This document shows positions 46,463 through 56,991 of a stretch of 64,000 bases of DNA, in pieces. This DNA comes from Candidatus Nanopelagicales bacterium. GTDB taxonomy: Bacteria; Actinomycetota; Actinomycetes; S36-B12. The DNA lies in assembly GCA_018401415.1 (NCBI GenBank), contig JAGYKV010000017.1, forward strand, positions 515,268 to 579,267. The letters are read 5' to 3'. A program made the translations under genes and the position numbers. How positions within the stretch are numbered: position 1 is the stretch's first letter; each line of letters starts with the position of its first letter. The notes beneath the pieces are model-generated. The model was not told the DNA's origin. It made no database searches and saw only the letters and a list, made by a program, of their open reading frames with translations.

Positions 46463-49123
46463 CTATGCGCTTTGCAGGTCAAGTTTTACTTTGGCTATGG
46501 CTGCCTCTATGCCTGAAATCTTGGAGCCCGAGCCCTGGGCAAAGTCGTCTTTGCCGCCACCTCGACCGTCCAGCTCAGAAAGGGCAGACTGCAGTACTTT
46601 CTTGGCAGTTATGCCCAGATCGATCGCCCCCGTGTTGGCTCCCGCAACTACCAATACCTTTTCTCCTTCGACAGCCATGGCAAGACACGCGGCTGGCTGA
46701 GTCGAGGACGTCATGATTCGCTGGGCTAGCTCGCGAAGTCCATGTGAGTCAATTCCGGAGGGTGCGCAAAAGGCCCACATTGATAGCCCATCGATAACAT
46801 GTGGAGAACCCACAATCGACTCAAAGTCAGCACTTATCGCGGCACGCTTGTGCTGAACAATTATTTTCTCTGCTTCTTTGAGGTTCACGAGCGTCTTCTC
46901 GATTCGCTCCACCAGCTGATTTCCCGGTACTTTCAGCAGGTCCGTTAATTGATTCACCAAAATATGTTCATTTGCCATGAATCGGTAGGCATCTGCTCCA
47001 ACAAGTGCCTCGACTCGACGGACTCCCGCACCGATCGAGCCCTCGCTCACAAAAGTGACGAGACCCAATTGCCCAGAGCGTTGGGCATGTGTACCCCCGC
47101 ATAGCTCATGGGCCCAATCCCCAACCGAAATTACCCGAACTTCTGGTCCATACTTCTCACCAAACAACGCCATGGCTCCCATGGCGTGCGCCTCAGTTTG
47201 AGTCATGACTTGCGCTTGCACTTCAAGGTCCTCAATGAGCATGGTATTCACGTACTGCTCAACATCTTGTAGAACCGGCGCCGACACTGGCTCTGGGCTT
47301 GGGAAGTCGAATCGAAAACGACCGGGCGAGTTTTCTGAACCCATTTGGGTCGCCGTTTCTCCCAATCGCTCACGAAATGCCCGATGCACCATGTGGGTCG
47401 CTGTGTGTGCTCTCGAAATAGCTTTGCGGCGCTCTACATCCACCATGGCAATAACAGGGTCTCCGAGCGCAAACTCACCGGCTGTAACTTCACCCCGATG
47501 CAGGAACAGACCAGGAACGGGAGATTGAACATCTGTGATTCGGATAGTCGCCCCGGTGGACGCTCGAATATCGCCATGATCACCGAGTTGGCCGCCTGAT
47601 TCCGCGTAAAAAGGCGTGCGGTTCAGTATCACTTCAACCTGCATGCCTGCGGAAACTGCTGGAACGGCCTCCCCCTCCACCACTAGGCCGGTCACTTTGC
47701 ATTCACTCACTGTTTCGGTGTAACCCAAAAATGTGTTCAATCCGCCGGTGGACAAGATGTCTTTATACGCTGTGGTAGCTGCATAATCACTCTTACGCGC
47801 AATTGAGTCCGCTTTCGCACGTTTTCGTTGCTCACCCATAAGCCGGGTGAACTCATTGCGGTCCACTTCAAGTCCAGCTTCTGCAGCCATTTCCATGGTG
47901 AGGTCAATGGGGAATCCGTAAGTGTCATGCAGCGCAAACGCACGCTCACCTGACAATACTTTTGACCCCGCACTTTGTGTTTGCTCAGCGGCCTGCTCGA
48001 ATAATTGGGAACCCGTGATCAGAGTCTGGCGGAACGAGAGCTCTTCTGAATTCACCACGCTCACAATTCGGTTTCTGGAGTCATTCAGTTCCGGGTACTG
48101 CGGTGCCATGGCCAATATCGCTGATTCCGCAAGAGCTGCCATCGAGGGTTCCTGTGCACCCAACAGCCGCATATTCCGGATCACACGACGCATGAGTCTC
48201 CGAAGGACATAGCCCCTGCCCTCGTTGCCTGGAACAACGCCGTCGGAGATCAAGAAGACACAGGTTCGCGAATGATCGGCTATTACACGCAGCAAGATGT
48301 CCTGATTTTCGCTACTGCCGTAGGTCACACCTGCAATGGCACAGGCCGCGTCCAAGATGCCGCGGGTCGTGTCAATTTCATAAATATTGTCAACACCCTG
48401 AAGGATGGCGGCCATTCGCTCAAGGCCCATGCCTGTGTCAATATTCTTCGCTGGTAATTCTCCCAGAATCGGATATCCCTCTTTTCCTGGTCCGTCACCA
48501 CGAGCAAATTGCATGAAGACCAGATTCCACACTTCGAGATAGCGATTTTCATCTGCAATAGGTCCGCCTTCACTGCCGTATGCAGGGCCACGGTCGTAAT
48601 AGATCTCAGAGCACGGACCGCAAGGGCCTGGGACACCCATGGACCAATAATTGTCCAGCATTCCCCTGCGTTGAATGCGATCGCGGGGCACACCCACAAC
48701 TTCGTGCCAGATCTGTTCCGATTCACGGTCCTCTTCGTAGACGGTAACCCATAAGCGGTCAGGGTCGAATCCGAAACCACCACTATTCACATCTGTTGTC
48801 AACAACTCCCACGCCAGCGGAATCGCTTTCTCCTTGAAGTAATCACCGAATGAGAAATTCCCTGCCATTTGAAAAAATGAGGCATGTCTGGTCGTCTTAC
48901 CAACCTCTTCGATGTCCAGTGTTCGCACTACTTTTTGCACGCTTGTTGCCCGAGGATAAGGCGGTGGTGCTTCGCCCAAGAAATATGGCTTAAACGGAAC
49001 CATGCCCGCATTGACAAATAAGAGCGTGGGATCGTCAAGCAAGAGAGACGCCGAAGGAACAATCTCATGTTCGCGATCAGCAAAGAATTTCAGAAATCGT
49101 GTTCGGATCTCTGCGGAATCCAT
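46463..49123 (-). CDS. alaS: Alanine-tRNA ligase
   Basis: AlaRS charges tRNA-Ala. The 886 residues contain the class II catalytic core (VNAGMVPFKPYFLG, then the FFQMAGNFSFGDYFK region), an editing domain with HTATH and CGGTH metal ligands, and the C-terminal DHHA1 motif GRGGGKDDFAQGSG. The frame opens at 49138, but ATG at 49123 has GGGAG 6 bases upstream and gives the usual MDSAEIRTRFL start. Confidence 0.97.
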   Translation of the reverse strand: MDSAEIRTRFLKFFADREHEIVPSASLLLDDPTLLFVNAGMVPFKPYFLGEAPPPYPRATSVQKVVRTLDIEEVGKTTRHASFFQMAGNFSFGDYFKEKAIPLAWELLTTDVNSGGFGFDPDRLWVTVYEEDRESEQIWHEVVGVPRDRIQRRGMLDNYWSMGVPGPCGPCSEIYYDRGPAYGSEGGPIADENRYLEVWNLVFMQFARGDGPGKEGYPILGELPAKNIDTGMGLERMAAILQGVDNIYEIDTTRGILDAACAIAGVTYGSSENQDILLRVIADHSRTCVFLISDGVVPGNEGRGYVLRRLMRRVIRNMRLLGAQEPSMAALAESAILAMAPQYPELNDSRNRIVSVVNSEELSFRQTLITGSQLFEQAAEQTQSAGSKVLSGERAFALHDTYGFPIDLTMEMAAEAGLEVDRNEFTRLMGEQRKRAKADSIARKSDYAATTAYKDILSTGGLNTFLGYTETVSECKVTGLVVEGEAVPAVSAGMQVEVILNRTPFYAESGGQLGDHGDIRASTGATIRITDVQSPVPGLFLHRGEVTAGEFALGDPVIAMVDVERRKAISRAHTATHMVHRAFRERLGETATQMGSENSPGRFRFDFPSPEPVSAPVLQDVEQYVNTMLIEDLEVQAQVMTQTEAHAMGAMALFGEKYGPEVRVISVGDWAHELCGGTHAQRSGQLGLVTFVSEGSIGAGVRRVEALVGADAYRFMANEHILVNQLTDLLKVPGNQLVERIEKTLVNLKEAEKIIVQHKRAAISADFESIVGSPHVIDGLSMWAFCAPSGIDSHGLRELAQRIMTSSTQPAACLAMAVEGEKVLVVAGANTGAIDLGITAKKVLQSALSELDGRGGGKDDFAQGSGSKISGIEAAIAKVKLDLQSA

Positions 49124-49140
49124 GTATCTCTCCCTCAATG

Positions 49141-49166
49141 AATTACCCCGACAGGGGCGTGTAATT
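49141..49166 (-). promoter_or_regulatory. Hairpin in the alaS leader
   Basis: AATTAC pairs with GTAATT, and an inner CCC pairs with GGG, with a short bulge and a loop containing GACA. It spans the stop codon of the upstream small gene and lies 18 bases before alaS. It could couple the two genes or attenuate alaS. No T-run follows it on the minus strand. Confidence 0.3.
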
Positions 49167-49413
49167 ACGGCTTGGGCTGTGGACGAACCGCCGCGGCCGC
49201 CGATCCGGTAATTGAATGAGCATGAGAAGGAGTTTCCTTCAGGCGATTGATGTGTTGGCTGGCGCTCTGGGCAAATTCCTTGATCGAGGATGTTGTGTCA
49301 GTGACGGTGAGCAGTACGCCTTTATCTTTTGCAACGCCCAACATTTCCTGCGCTTTCCGATAAGCAAGAATTCCTCCCGCTGCACCGAGGGAGATCCACA
49401 CCAATCTGCGCAT
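49165..49413 (-). CDS. Small conserved actinobacterial membrane protein
   Basis: The 82-residue protein starts with one hydrophobic segment (MRRLVWISLGAAGGILAYRK region, 1-17). A polar, probably helical part and an Ala/Pro-rich tail follow. It lies between rarA and alaS, where streptomycetes have a similar small protein (DUF6167-like, as I recall). The function is unknown. It starts 3 bases after the rarA stop. Confidence 0.7.
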   Translation of the reverse strand: MRRLVWISLGAAGGILAYRKAQEMLGVAKDKGVLLTVTDTTSSIKEFAQSASQHINRLKETPSHAHSITGSAAAAVRPQPKP

Positions 49414-49416
49414 ACC

Positions 49417-50727
49417 TCAGTCTAACGAGCGCCCTGTTCGCATCTCCTTGAGGCGCTTGGCAATGCCTGACCACCTTTCCTCAGCGCCATGGGTACTCGG
49501 GAGGTAGTAATCAGTATTTGCAAGTATCTCCGGAAGATAACTCTGTCGTGCAACCCCACTTTCATTGTCATGTGGATACTGATATCCCACCCCATGCCCC
49601 AGGTCGGCCGCGCCCCTGTAATGACCATCGCGCAAATGATTTGGGACCGCACCAACACGCCCACTCTGGACATCGGCCATTGCAGCATTTATTGCCAAGA
49701 TCACGCTGTTAGATTTCGGAGCTAGGGAGGCAAGTATCGTGACATGGGCAAGGATTATTTGCGCCTCGGGCATGCCCACCATGGCCACGGATTGAGCAGC
49801 GGCCACGCAGGCTGCCAACACAGAGGAATCAGCCAAACCGATGTCTTCACTGGCTAGAATCATGAGGCGTCGGGCAATAAATCGGGGATCCTCGCCACCG
49901 TGCAACATTCGAGCCAGGTAATGCAGTGCTGCATCAGGGTCACTCCCGCGAACAGATTTGATGAACGCACTAATAACGTCGTAATGGGAATCACCGTCTT
50001 TGTCGTAATTAATGGCGACATAGGCCACAGCGGTCTGAACATCTTCTACGGTAATTACCGAGCTAGTTCGGGAACGGGCCGCGTTTGACGATGCCTCTAA
50101 TGCGGTCAGCGCTCTACGGGCATCTCCGCTACTCGCTTGTACGAGTGATTCAAGTGCCAAAGGATCAAGGTTGAATTCCCCTCTCAACCCTCTCTCAGAT
50201 TCAATAGCTCTCTGCACAAGCAATTCAATCGAATCAGCATGTAGCAACTCCAACTTCACAACCACACTTCGTGACAGCAATGGTGAGATCACCGAAAAAC
50301 TTGGATTCTCAGTGGTTGCCGCAATGAGCGTGACCCAACCATTTTCAACGGCAGGTAGAAGGGCATCCTGCTGGGATTTACTAAATCTATGTACTTCATC
50401 TATGAAAAGCACTGTGCCCCTCGAATACAGACTTTGCTGCTCACGCGCGGAATCAATGACCGCACGTACATCCTTCACACCAGCAGTCACGGCAGATAAT
50501 TCCTGGAATTTACTGTCGGTGTGAATCGATAAAAGACTGGCAATTGTTGTTTTCCCTGATCCGGGCGGTCCCCACAGGATGACAGAAACGGTTGAATTGC
50601 CGGTGAGTAACTGCTGAACAGGGCCGCCCCGCAACAGTGCTTGCGACTGACCCACTAATTCTTCGAAAGTTTGAGGTCGCATGCGCACCGCCAAGGGAGC
50701 CGTGAATCCGGAATCGAACAGGCTCAT
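49417..50727 (-). CDS. rarA: Replication-associated recombination protein RarA (MgsA)
   Basis: RarA is a clamp-loader-like AAA+ ATPase acting at stalled forks. The 436 residues show RPQTFEELVGQSQAL, Walker A WGPPGSGKTTIASLL, Walker B FIDEVHRFSK and AATTENPSFSVISPLLSR, and a C-terminal region with GYQYPHD. TAGGCT lies 6 bases before the ATG, so it is probably leaderless and starts a transcript running through alaS. Confidence 0.94.
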   Translation of the reverse strand: MSLFDSGFTAPLAVRMRPQTFEELVGQSQALLRGGPVQQLLTGNSTVSVILWGPPGSGKTTIASLLSIHTDSKFQELSAVTAGVKDVRAVIDSAREQQSLYSRGTVLFIDEVHRFSKSQQDALLPAVENGWVTLIAATTENPSFSVISPLLSRSVVVKLELLHADSIELLVQRAIESERGLRGEFNLDPLALESLVQASSGDARRALTALEASSNAARSRTSSVITVEDVQTAVAYVAINYDKDGDSHYDVISAFIKSVRGSDPDAALHYLARMLHGGEDPRFIARRLMILASEDIGLADSSVLAACVAAAQSVAMVGMPEAQIILAHVTILASLAPKSNSVILAINAAMADVQSGRVGAVPNHLRDGHYRGAADLGHGVGYQYPHDNESGVARQSYLPEILANTDYYLPSTHGAEERWSGIAKRLKEMRTGRSLD

Positions 50728-50733
50728 ACCACC

Positions 50734-50739
50734 AGCCTA
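50734..50739 (-). promoter_or_regulatory. Probable -10 box of a leaderless rarA promoter
   Basis: TAGGCT is followed by GGTGGT and the rarA ATG. The intervening GGTGG could also act as a weak ribosome-binding site if transcription starts further upstream. Confidence 0.4.
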
Positions 50740-50788
50740 TTGGTTAACCCGGCTGTAAAAAATTGGCGACCTGAACGTTCAAGATGTT

Positions 50789-52528
50789 CTATTCCGAGTT
50801 GGGCTTTGCATCAATGCCTGCTTCCTTGCGCTGTTCGATAGTTATGGAAGTGGGTGCACCCGTTAGCGGATCATGTCCACCACCGGTTTTTGGAAAGGCA
50901 ATGACATCACGGAGGGAACTAGCGCCTGCGAGCAGCATGCAGATGCGGTCCCAACCGAATGCAATGCCCCCATGCGGTGGGGGACCAAAAGTGAATGCAT
51001 CGAGAAGGAAACCGAATTTCTCCTGTGCTTCCTGTTCACCAATACCGAGGACACGGAATACCTCAGATTGAATATTGGCCTGGTGAATGCGGATGGAGCC
51101 ACCACCAATCTCATTGCCATTGCACACGAGGTCATACGCCCACGCCAATGCTTCGCCGGGGCTCTGTGAGAAAGTTGATAGCCACTGCGCATTCGGCGAT
51201 GTGAATGGATGGTGAACCGCCGTCCACACCCATTCGCCAGCATCGTTTTGCACCTCTTCGAACATGGGTGCGTCAACGATCCACACGAAACTCCATTCAG
51301 ACTCGTCAATGAGACCCAGTCGCTGAGCAATTTCATTACGAACCGCACCCAATAATGCCCGGGCTTCAGATGCCCGCCCCGCGGCAAAGAAAATGCAGTC
51401 ACCCACTTCAGCGCCGACAGCAGATGCCAACCCCTCACGCTCAGCGGCTGTTAAATTCTTGGCTACCGGACCCCCAAGGCCATCTGGGTTCACGGTGATG
51501 TAGGCAAGGCCCTTTGCTCCGCGCTGCTTTGCCCACTCTTGCCACGCGTCAAATGCCCGTCGTGGTTGATCAGCACCCCCGGGCATAACTACCGCCCCAA
51601 CGTGGTCGGCCTGGAACACTCGGAAATCGGTGCCCGTGAAGTAGTCGGTGAGATCGGACAGTTCCACACCAAAACGCAGGTCGGGTTTATCGCTGCCAAA
51701 ACGGCGCATTGCCTCGTGATACGTCAGGTGTGGAATCCCTCCGATGGAATAGCCCAGAACACCTGACCAAATTTCCCGGACCACTGTCTCACCGACTGAC
51801 ATGACATCGTTCTGATCCACAAAACTCATTTCGATATCGAGTTGGGTGAATTCAGGCTGGCGATCGGATCTGAAATCCTCATCGCGGTAGCAACGGGCAA
51901 TTTGGAAATAGCGTTCCATTCCGCCGACCATGAGTAATTGCTTAAAGAGCTGAGGCGACTGCGGGAGCGCATACCAATGCCCCGGCTTCAACCTCACAGG
52001 GACCAGAAAGTCACGAGCTCCTTCCGGGGTTGATCGGGTGAGCGTTGGGGTTTCAATCTCAACAAAATCTTGATTAATCAGAACACTGCGAGCAATGTGA
52101 CTCACTTTGGAGCGCATGCGCAATGCATCTCCAGCGCTCTTGCGCCGCAAATCCAGATAGCGGTACTTGAGTCGAATTTCATCATTGACGGTGGTGCGAT
52201 CATCGATCTGAAATGGTAACGGAGCCGAAGTGGAAAGTACTTCCAACTTTTCAGTAATTACCTCGATTTCGCCGGATGGAATCTCCGGATTTGCATTACC
52301 CTCAGGTCGCTGCTCCACAACACCGGTGACGGCGATGCAGTATTCATCGCGAAGATCGTGAGCCATGGTTGTATCGCGCACCACAACTTGACAGATTCCT
52401 GAAGAGTCCCTCAAGTCCAGAAAGGCGACCCCGCCATGGTCTCGGCGACTTGCCACCCAACCGGCCAAAACGACTTCTTTGCCAATATCCGAGGTGGAGA
52501 TGCTACCTGCCAGTGCGGTGCGAATCAA
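50789..52528 (-). CDS. aspS: Aspartate-tRNA ligase
   Basis: The 579-residue bacterial-type AspRS has an N-terminal OB-fold (about 15-105, [19 protein letters not shown]), class II motif 2 ([20 protein letters not shown]), the bacterial insertion domain and motif 3 ([15 protein letters not shown]). Actinobacterial AspRS often also charges tRNA-Asn when GatCAB is present, but that cannot be judged here. It follows hisS with 2 bases between. Confidence 0.96.
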   Translation of the reverse strand: MIRTALAGSISTSDIGKEVVLAGWVASRRDHGGVAFLDLRDSSGICQVVVRDTTMAHDLRDEYCIAVTGVVEQRPEGNANPEIPSGEIEVITEKLEVLSTSAPLPFQIDDRTTVNDEIRLKYRYLDLRRKSAGDALRMRSKVSHIARSVLINQDFVEIETPTLTRSTPEGARDFLVPVRLKPGHWYALPQSPQLFKQLLMVGGMERYFQIARCYRDEDFRSDRQPEFTQLDIEMSFVDQNDVMSVGETVVREIWSGVLGYSIGGIPHLTYHEAMRRFGSDKPDLRFGVELSDLTDYFTGTDFRVFQADHVGAVVMPGGADQPRRAFDAWQEWAKQRGAKGLAYITVNPDGLGGPVAKNLTAAEREGLASAVGAEVGDCIFFAAGRASEARALLGAVRNEIAQRLGLIDESEWSFVWIVDAPMFEEVQNDAGEWVWTAVHHPFTSPNAQWLSTFSQSPGEALAWAYDLVCNGNEIGGGSIRIHQANIQSEVFRVLGIGEQEAQEKFGFLLDAFTFGPPPHGGIAFGWDRICMLLAGASSLRDVIAFPKTGGGHDPLTGAPTSITIEQRKEAGIDAKPNSE

Positions 52529-52530
52529 AG

Positions 52531-53805
52531 TTATGCCTTTCGATCAGGAGATATGAGGTGCCCGATGAGGGCCTGAGCTGTGCTGGGCAGGGATTCTTGC
52601 TCACCGGTCGTCATGTTTTTCACTTGAACGGAATTTGAATGCATTTCATCTTCGCCCACAATGGCAACAAATGGAGCCGCAACTCGATCAGCATTTTTCA
52701 TTGCGGACTTGAGTGAGTGGGAATCAAATGCCATGTCACAGGAGATCCCATGTGCTCGAAGGGCTTGCATGAGGGTCACGGTTCGTAGTCGAGCTTCGTC
52801 TCCCATGGCGATGAAATAGATATCGATAAGTCTACGCACAAACGGGGTGAGCCCTTCTGCCTCACAAGCCAGCAGCGTTCTATCTGTTCCCAGGCCGAAT
52901 CCAATGCCTGATAGAGACTCCCCGCCCAGTTCAGCCATGAGTCCGTCATAGCGTCCGCCACCGCCAATTCCAGACTGCGCGCCCAAGTCTGGATGCACAA
53001 ACTCAAAAGTTGTTCGCGTGTAATAGTCAAGACCGCGAACCAATCGCGGATTCTCTCGCCATTGCACCCCAGAAGCAGACAGATAACTTCGCACAGATGT
53101 GAAATGACTTTCGCAAGCCGGGCACAGGTAATCGATCATTAATGGGGCATCGGTGAGCTGTTCCTGAACGATTTCTCTTTTGTCGTCTAGGACACGCAAT
53201 GGGTTAATCAGAGCCCGCTCCCTGGTTTCTTGATCCAAATCACAGCTTCCCAAGAACTCTTGTAAAGTTTTTCGATATGGCGGACGACATATGGAACAAC
53301 CGAGTGAGGTGAGATTCAAATAGAAATTCCGCAAACCCAATGATGTAAATCCGTGATAGGCCAAGGAAATCACCTCAGCATCTATGGCGGGGTCATCGCT
53401 GCCCACGACCTCGACGCCCACCTGCTGTAACTGTCGGTAACGACCCTGCTGTGGCCGCTCAGCCCGAAAAAATGGACCCGCATACCACAGTTTTACCGGT
53501 AATGGTCCTTTGTCGAGACGATTTTCAATGATGGCGCGAATAACACCAGCGGTGCCTTCGGGGCGCAAAGTGATGGAGCGATCCCCGCGGTCTGTGAATG
53601 TATACATCTCCTTGCTCACTACATCGGTACTTTCACCCACCCCTCGAATAAAGAGTTCCGTGGATTCAAAGACCGGTAACTCAATGTATTCATAACCTGC
53701 GCGCGTCGCCGGCTGCGCGAGAGCGTCACGAACAAATAGGAAATCCCGACTTCTGGGCGGCGGGTAGTCCGGCACACCTCTTGGAGCACTTATGGCACGT
53801 GTCAC
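52531..53805 (-). CDS. hisS: Histidine-tRNA ligase
   Basis: The 424-residue class II synthetase has RGVPDYPPP at the start, [13 protein letters not shown] (motif 2 region), [14 protein letters not shown] and GGGRYDGL (histidine-binding). An anticodon-binding domain forms the last 90 or so residues. Its ATG shares one base with the stop of the upstream hydrolase. Confidence 0.96.
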   Translation of the reverse strand: MTRAISAPRGVPDYPPPRSRDFLFVRDALAQPATRAGYEYIELPVFESTELFIRGVGESTDVVSKEMYTFTDRGDRSITLRPEGTAGVIRAIIENRLDKGPLPVKLWYAGPFFRAERPQQGRYRQLQQVGVEVVGSDDPAIDAEVISLAYHGFTSLGLRNFYLNLTSLGCSICRPPYRKTLQEFLGSCDLDQETRERALINPLRVLDDKREIVQEQLTDAPLMIDYLCPACESHFTSVRSYLSASGVQWRENPRLVRGLDYYTRTTFEFVHPDLGAQSGIGGGGRYDGLMAELGGESLSGIGFGLGTDRTLLACEAEGLTPFVRRLIDIYFIAMGDEARLRTVTLMQALRAHGISCDMAFDSHSLKSAMKNADRVAAPFVAIVGEDEMHSNSVQVKNMTTGEQESLPSTAQALIGHLISPDRKA

Positions 53806-54527
53806 TACAACCCCTTGCCTGGATGGGGTTGTTTTTCAGTATTGGTATCTGACTCTGATATTTGACGCAGGAAGGGGTTGGCGAATCGTTCGATACCCAT
53901 TGAAGTGCTTGGTCCGTGACCGGGATACACGAGTGTTCTGTCTGGTAACGGCAGTATGACGTCTCTCAAGGTGGCGTTCATATCGCTGGAGCTTCCACCC
54001 GGTAGATCTGTTCGACCAATAGATCCTGCAAAGAGGACGTCACCGGAAAAAAGTAGGTCACCCTCTTCACCAGAGTGCGAGATAACCATGGATCCCTCAG
54101 TGTGACCGGGAGCATGTTGGAACCCAAAATTAATTCCAGCAAGCGTCAATTGCATGTCCGAATCCAAAACTTCTATTTTTTCTGGTTCCGTCAACTCCAA
54201 CTCACCTTTCGTCATGGCGAGTAACTGTTCACGAGCAGCAGCGAAGCTACTTCCGGCAGGATCATTCAATCGATACCGATCTTTTCGGTGAATCAGCGCA
54301 GGGATGTCGAATTCCTTTCCCAGCGGAGCAACAGACCAAACATGGTCAATATGCCCGTGTGTCAGGATCACGGCTGCCGGATGAAGCCGATTTCGAGAAA
54401 TGATCTCCCGAATCCCATCAATTGAGTCTTGACCTGGATCAATAATTACGGCTGGCTCACCAGGACCGGTGGCCACAACATAGCAATTTGTGCCCCACGA
54501 TCCAGCCGGAAATCCCTCAATCAACAT
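53805..54527 (-). CDS. Metallo-beta-lactamase fold hydrolase (glyoxalase II-like)
   Basis: The 240-residue hydrolase shows [42 protein letters not shown] and [12 protein letters not shown], giving the full set of metal ligands. The position before hisS matches Rv2581c, from memory. It is likely a thioester hydrolase such as hydroxyacylglutathione hydrolase-like, though actinobacteria use mycothiol rather than glutathione. TAGGCT lies 9 bases before the ATG. Confidence 0.9.
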   Translation of the reverse strand: MLIEGFPAGSWGTNCYVVATGPGEPAVIIDPGQDSIDGIREIISRNRLHPAAVILTHGHIDHVWSVAPLGKEFDIPALIHRKDRYRLNDPAGSSFAAAREQLLAMTKGELELTEPEKIEVLDSDMQLTLAGINFGFQHAPGHTEGSMVISHSGEEGDLLFSGDVLFAGSIGRTDLPGGSSSDMNATLRDVILPLPDRTLVYPGHGPSTSMGIERFANPFLRQISESDTNTEKQPHPGKGL

Positions 54528-54536
54528 AAGGGTGTC

Positions 54537-54542
54537 AGCCTA
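54537..54542 (-). promoter_or_regulatory. Probable -10 box of the hydrolase-hisS-aspS operon
   Basis: TAGGCT lies 9 bases before the ATG at 54527, which would leave a leader of only about 2 bases. No ribosome-binding site is present between. Confidence 0.4.
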
Positions 54543-54643
54543 TCGATACCGAGCCTTTAGACTGCGGCACGGCAAGTAAGCCACGAAAAGTAAGCCGCCA
54601 GAAGTAAGCCGTCAGAACAAGCACCTGCCCCTGGAGTCTGCAC

Positions 54644-55486
54644 ATGTCATCACAGAAGCGCGAACGCGAACTAGCTCGAGCCAAATTTGAACGACAGCAG
54701 GCGAGGCGTGCCGAAAAAGCCATCAAGGCACGCAGGAGTCAGCGTATTGCGGCTGGCATAGTTGTCGCTGCCATCGTGGTGGCGGGTGTTGGCTGGGCGA
54801 TCTTTAATGTGACCAGCACCGATGATTCCCTCGTTGCAAGTGAGGAACTCCCCGCTGACCCTTCTGAGGTGGATCCATCTGCTGTTGAGCCTTCGGAAGA
54901 TATTGCCGATCCCGCTGCCAGTGAACCGATACTCGAGATTTGCGATCCTCCGGGTAATGCCCGTGCTAATGACATTTCGTTTCCCGATGGCCCTGAATCA
55001 GGATCACTGAAGGCCACCACAATTTCACTAGCCACAAACTGCGGTGACATTGTTATTGAACTCAACCCTGCAGCACCTGAAACTATCGAATCTGAAGTCT
55101 TTCTCGCAGAGAGCGGGTTCTATGACAACACGAGTTGTCATCGACTAACCACCGATGGAATTTATGTCCTCCAGTGCGGAGATCCTGCGGGTGACGGAAC
55201 AGGCGGACCCGGGTATGTGATCCCTGACGAAAACCTCCCGGCCGAAGGCTCCGCAAATTATCCTTCCGGGACGGTGGCCATGGCCAATGCCGGGCCGGGC
55301 ACGTCAGGCTCACAATTTTTTATCGTATATCAGGACACCACACTCCCCTCGGGGTACACGATCTGGGGCGAAATTGTTGAAGGCCTCGATATTGTTCGTC
55401 AAATTGCATCCGTGGGCGTCGACGGTGGTCTTACCGACGGTAAGCCCGCTCAACCGGTTTTCATCAATTCGGCAACGGTTTCTTAA
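54644..55486 (+). CDS. Membrane-anchored cyclophilin-type peptidyl-prolyl isomerase
   Basis: A highly basic coiled N-terminus (about 1-33) precedes one membrane helix (about 35-55), an acidic Ser/Pro linker (58-95) and a cyclophilin domain (about 120-278). CHRLTTDG carries the catalytic Arg. GDPAGDGTGGPGY and MANAGPGTSGSQFFIVY complete the active site. The helix orientation places the isomerase outside the cell. GGAG lies 8 bases before the ATG. It matches the PpiB-like Rv2582 neighbour of rel in M. tuberculosis. Confidence 0.9.
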   Translation: MSSQKRERELARAKFERQQARRAEKAIKARRSQRIAAGIVVAAIVVAGVGWAIFNVTSTDDSLVASEELPADPSEVDPSAVEPSEDIADPAASEPILEICDPPGNARANDISFPDGPESGSLKATTISLATNCGDIVIELNPAAPETIESEVFLAESGFYDNTSCHRLTTDGIYVLQCGDPAGDGTGGPGYVIPDENLPAEGSANYPSGTVAMANAGPGTSGSQFFIVYQDTTLPSGYTIWGEIVEGLDIVRQIASVGVDGGLTDGKPAQPVFINSATVS

Positions 55487-55694
55487 CATTTGCCCGGTTC
55501 GCTTCACTTTCTCCCCACGATAGGACACAGTGAGATAAGGGCATTTTGGGAAGGGAACAGGGCACCGATAGATTCGACCGCTGCGGCTGACCCCCAAGAT
55601 GCAATACTGCCAAAGATGCACGAAACGATGAAGTCACGGATTTGCGGTGGTGTCCAAAAAGATTGGATACCCAACCTATTGAGAGGTTACGTAG

Positions 55695-56984
55695 ATGAAT
55701 ACCCACCCCACGCCCGCATCACTGAAGCCGGTGATCCGGCCTGCGATATCCCAAGCGGCACAGTGGGGACGGGTGACCGAGGATGGCACCGTCTATCTCA
55801 GAGCCCCTGAGGGCGAAGTTGTGGTTGGCCAGTACACCGTGGGATCCGCCCACGAAGGATTGACTTTTTATGCAAGAAAATACGATGATCTGGTCGTCGA
55901 ACTAGAATTATTAGAATCGCGTCTCAGCGATTCAAAGGTTGGGTCTGACTCCGCACACGCTGCACTTCAGAAAGTTCGCGATTCACTAGCCACCCGATCA
56001 TTCGTTGGTGATATTGCTACTCTCGAAGCCCGGTGCGCTGCCGTGGATCTCCTGATTGTGGGTCAACGGGAGACAGAAAAGGCCCGTAAACAGGCGCAGC
56101 GTGAGGAATCACGTCAACACCGCCACGCTCTCGTAGCGGAAGCAGAATCTCTCGCAACCTCACAGTCATGGAAAGGCACCGCTGAGCGATTCGCAGCCAT
56201 TGTTGAGGAATGGAAGGTGCTACCACGAGTTGATCGCGCCGCCGAGCAGGAAATGTGGAAGCGACTCAGCTCGGCACGAACCACATTCGATAAAAGACGC
56301 CGCATTCACTTTCACGAACTCGATACCGTCCGCAAGGAGGCCCTCACCCGAAAGCGTGAACTTATTGCATCCGCCCAGGCAGCCGTAGCCACAACCGACC
56401 CAAAAGCTGGTATCAAAAAATTCAAGGATCTAATGTCTGAGTGGAAAAGTGCGCCTCGTGGCTCCCGTGCCGATGAAGACAAATTGTGGAAACGTTTCAA
56501 GGCCGCCCAAGATGAATTTTTCACCAAACTGAAAGAAGTTGCAGCTCAAGAGGACGCGAAACTTCAAGAGAATGTTCCGGCTAAAGAAGCCCTTGTCCTG
56601 CAGGCGGAGGACTTACTCCCGATTGAGGGCAAGGATCTGAAATCGCTGAAGAAATCACTGCGAGAGATTCAGGTCGCATGGGACAAAGCCGGTGAACTGC
56701 CCAAGGCGGAGCGGGCTCACCTCGATGGACGATTGAAAAAGGTCGAAGATGCAATTCGTAAAGAAGACGAAATTCAATGGACTGCCGTCAGCCCTGAAGT
56801 AATTGCCCGGGCCGCGGATACCGCTAACGCCTTCACCGAAGGATTAACTCGATACGAACAAGAGTTGGCCAAGGCGCAGTCAGACGGCAATACTAAGAAG
56901 GCCCAAGAAATTCAATCCTCCATTGATAATCTAAAGGCGCTACTGGGTGCAGTGGAAAATGCCGCTACTGCAAAGCGCAAATAG
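55695..56984 (+). CDS. DUF349 repeat protein
   Basis: The 429-residue protein has an N-terminal region with WGRVTEDGTVYLRAPEGE, then three helical DUF349 repeats at about 150-207, 225-283 and 298-360. Each has the pattern of a Trp-Lys step and a run ending in LWKRF or similar. The function is unknown. The order DUF349-rel is common in actinobacteria. The ATG is preceded by GAGAGG within a small inverted repeat (AACCT...AGGTT), which could hide the ribosome-binding site. The 208 bases before it show no other clear signal. Confidence 0.88.
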   Translation: MNTHPTPASLKPVIRPAISQAAQWGRVTEDGTVYLRAPEGEVVVGQYTVGSAHEGLTFYARKYDDLVVELELLESRLSDSKVGSDSAHAALQKVRDSLATRSFVGDIATLEARCAAVDLLIVGQRETEKARKQAQREESRQHRHALVAEAESLATSQSWKGTAERFAAIVEEWKVLPRVDRAAEQEMWKRLSSARTTFDKRRRIHFHELDTVRKEALTRKRELIASAQAAVATTDPKAGIKKFKDLMSEWKSAPRGSRADEDKLWKRFKAAQDEFFTKLKEVAAQEDAKLQENVPAKEALVLQAEDLLPIEGKDLKSLKKSLREIQVAWDKAGELPKAERAHLDGRLKKVEDAIRKEDEIQWTAVSPEVIARAADTANAFTEGLTRYEQELAKAQSDGNTKKAQEIQSSIDNLKALLGAVENAATAKRK

Positions 56985-56991
56985 TTAAGAT

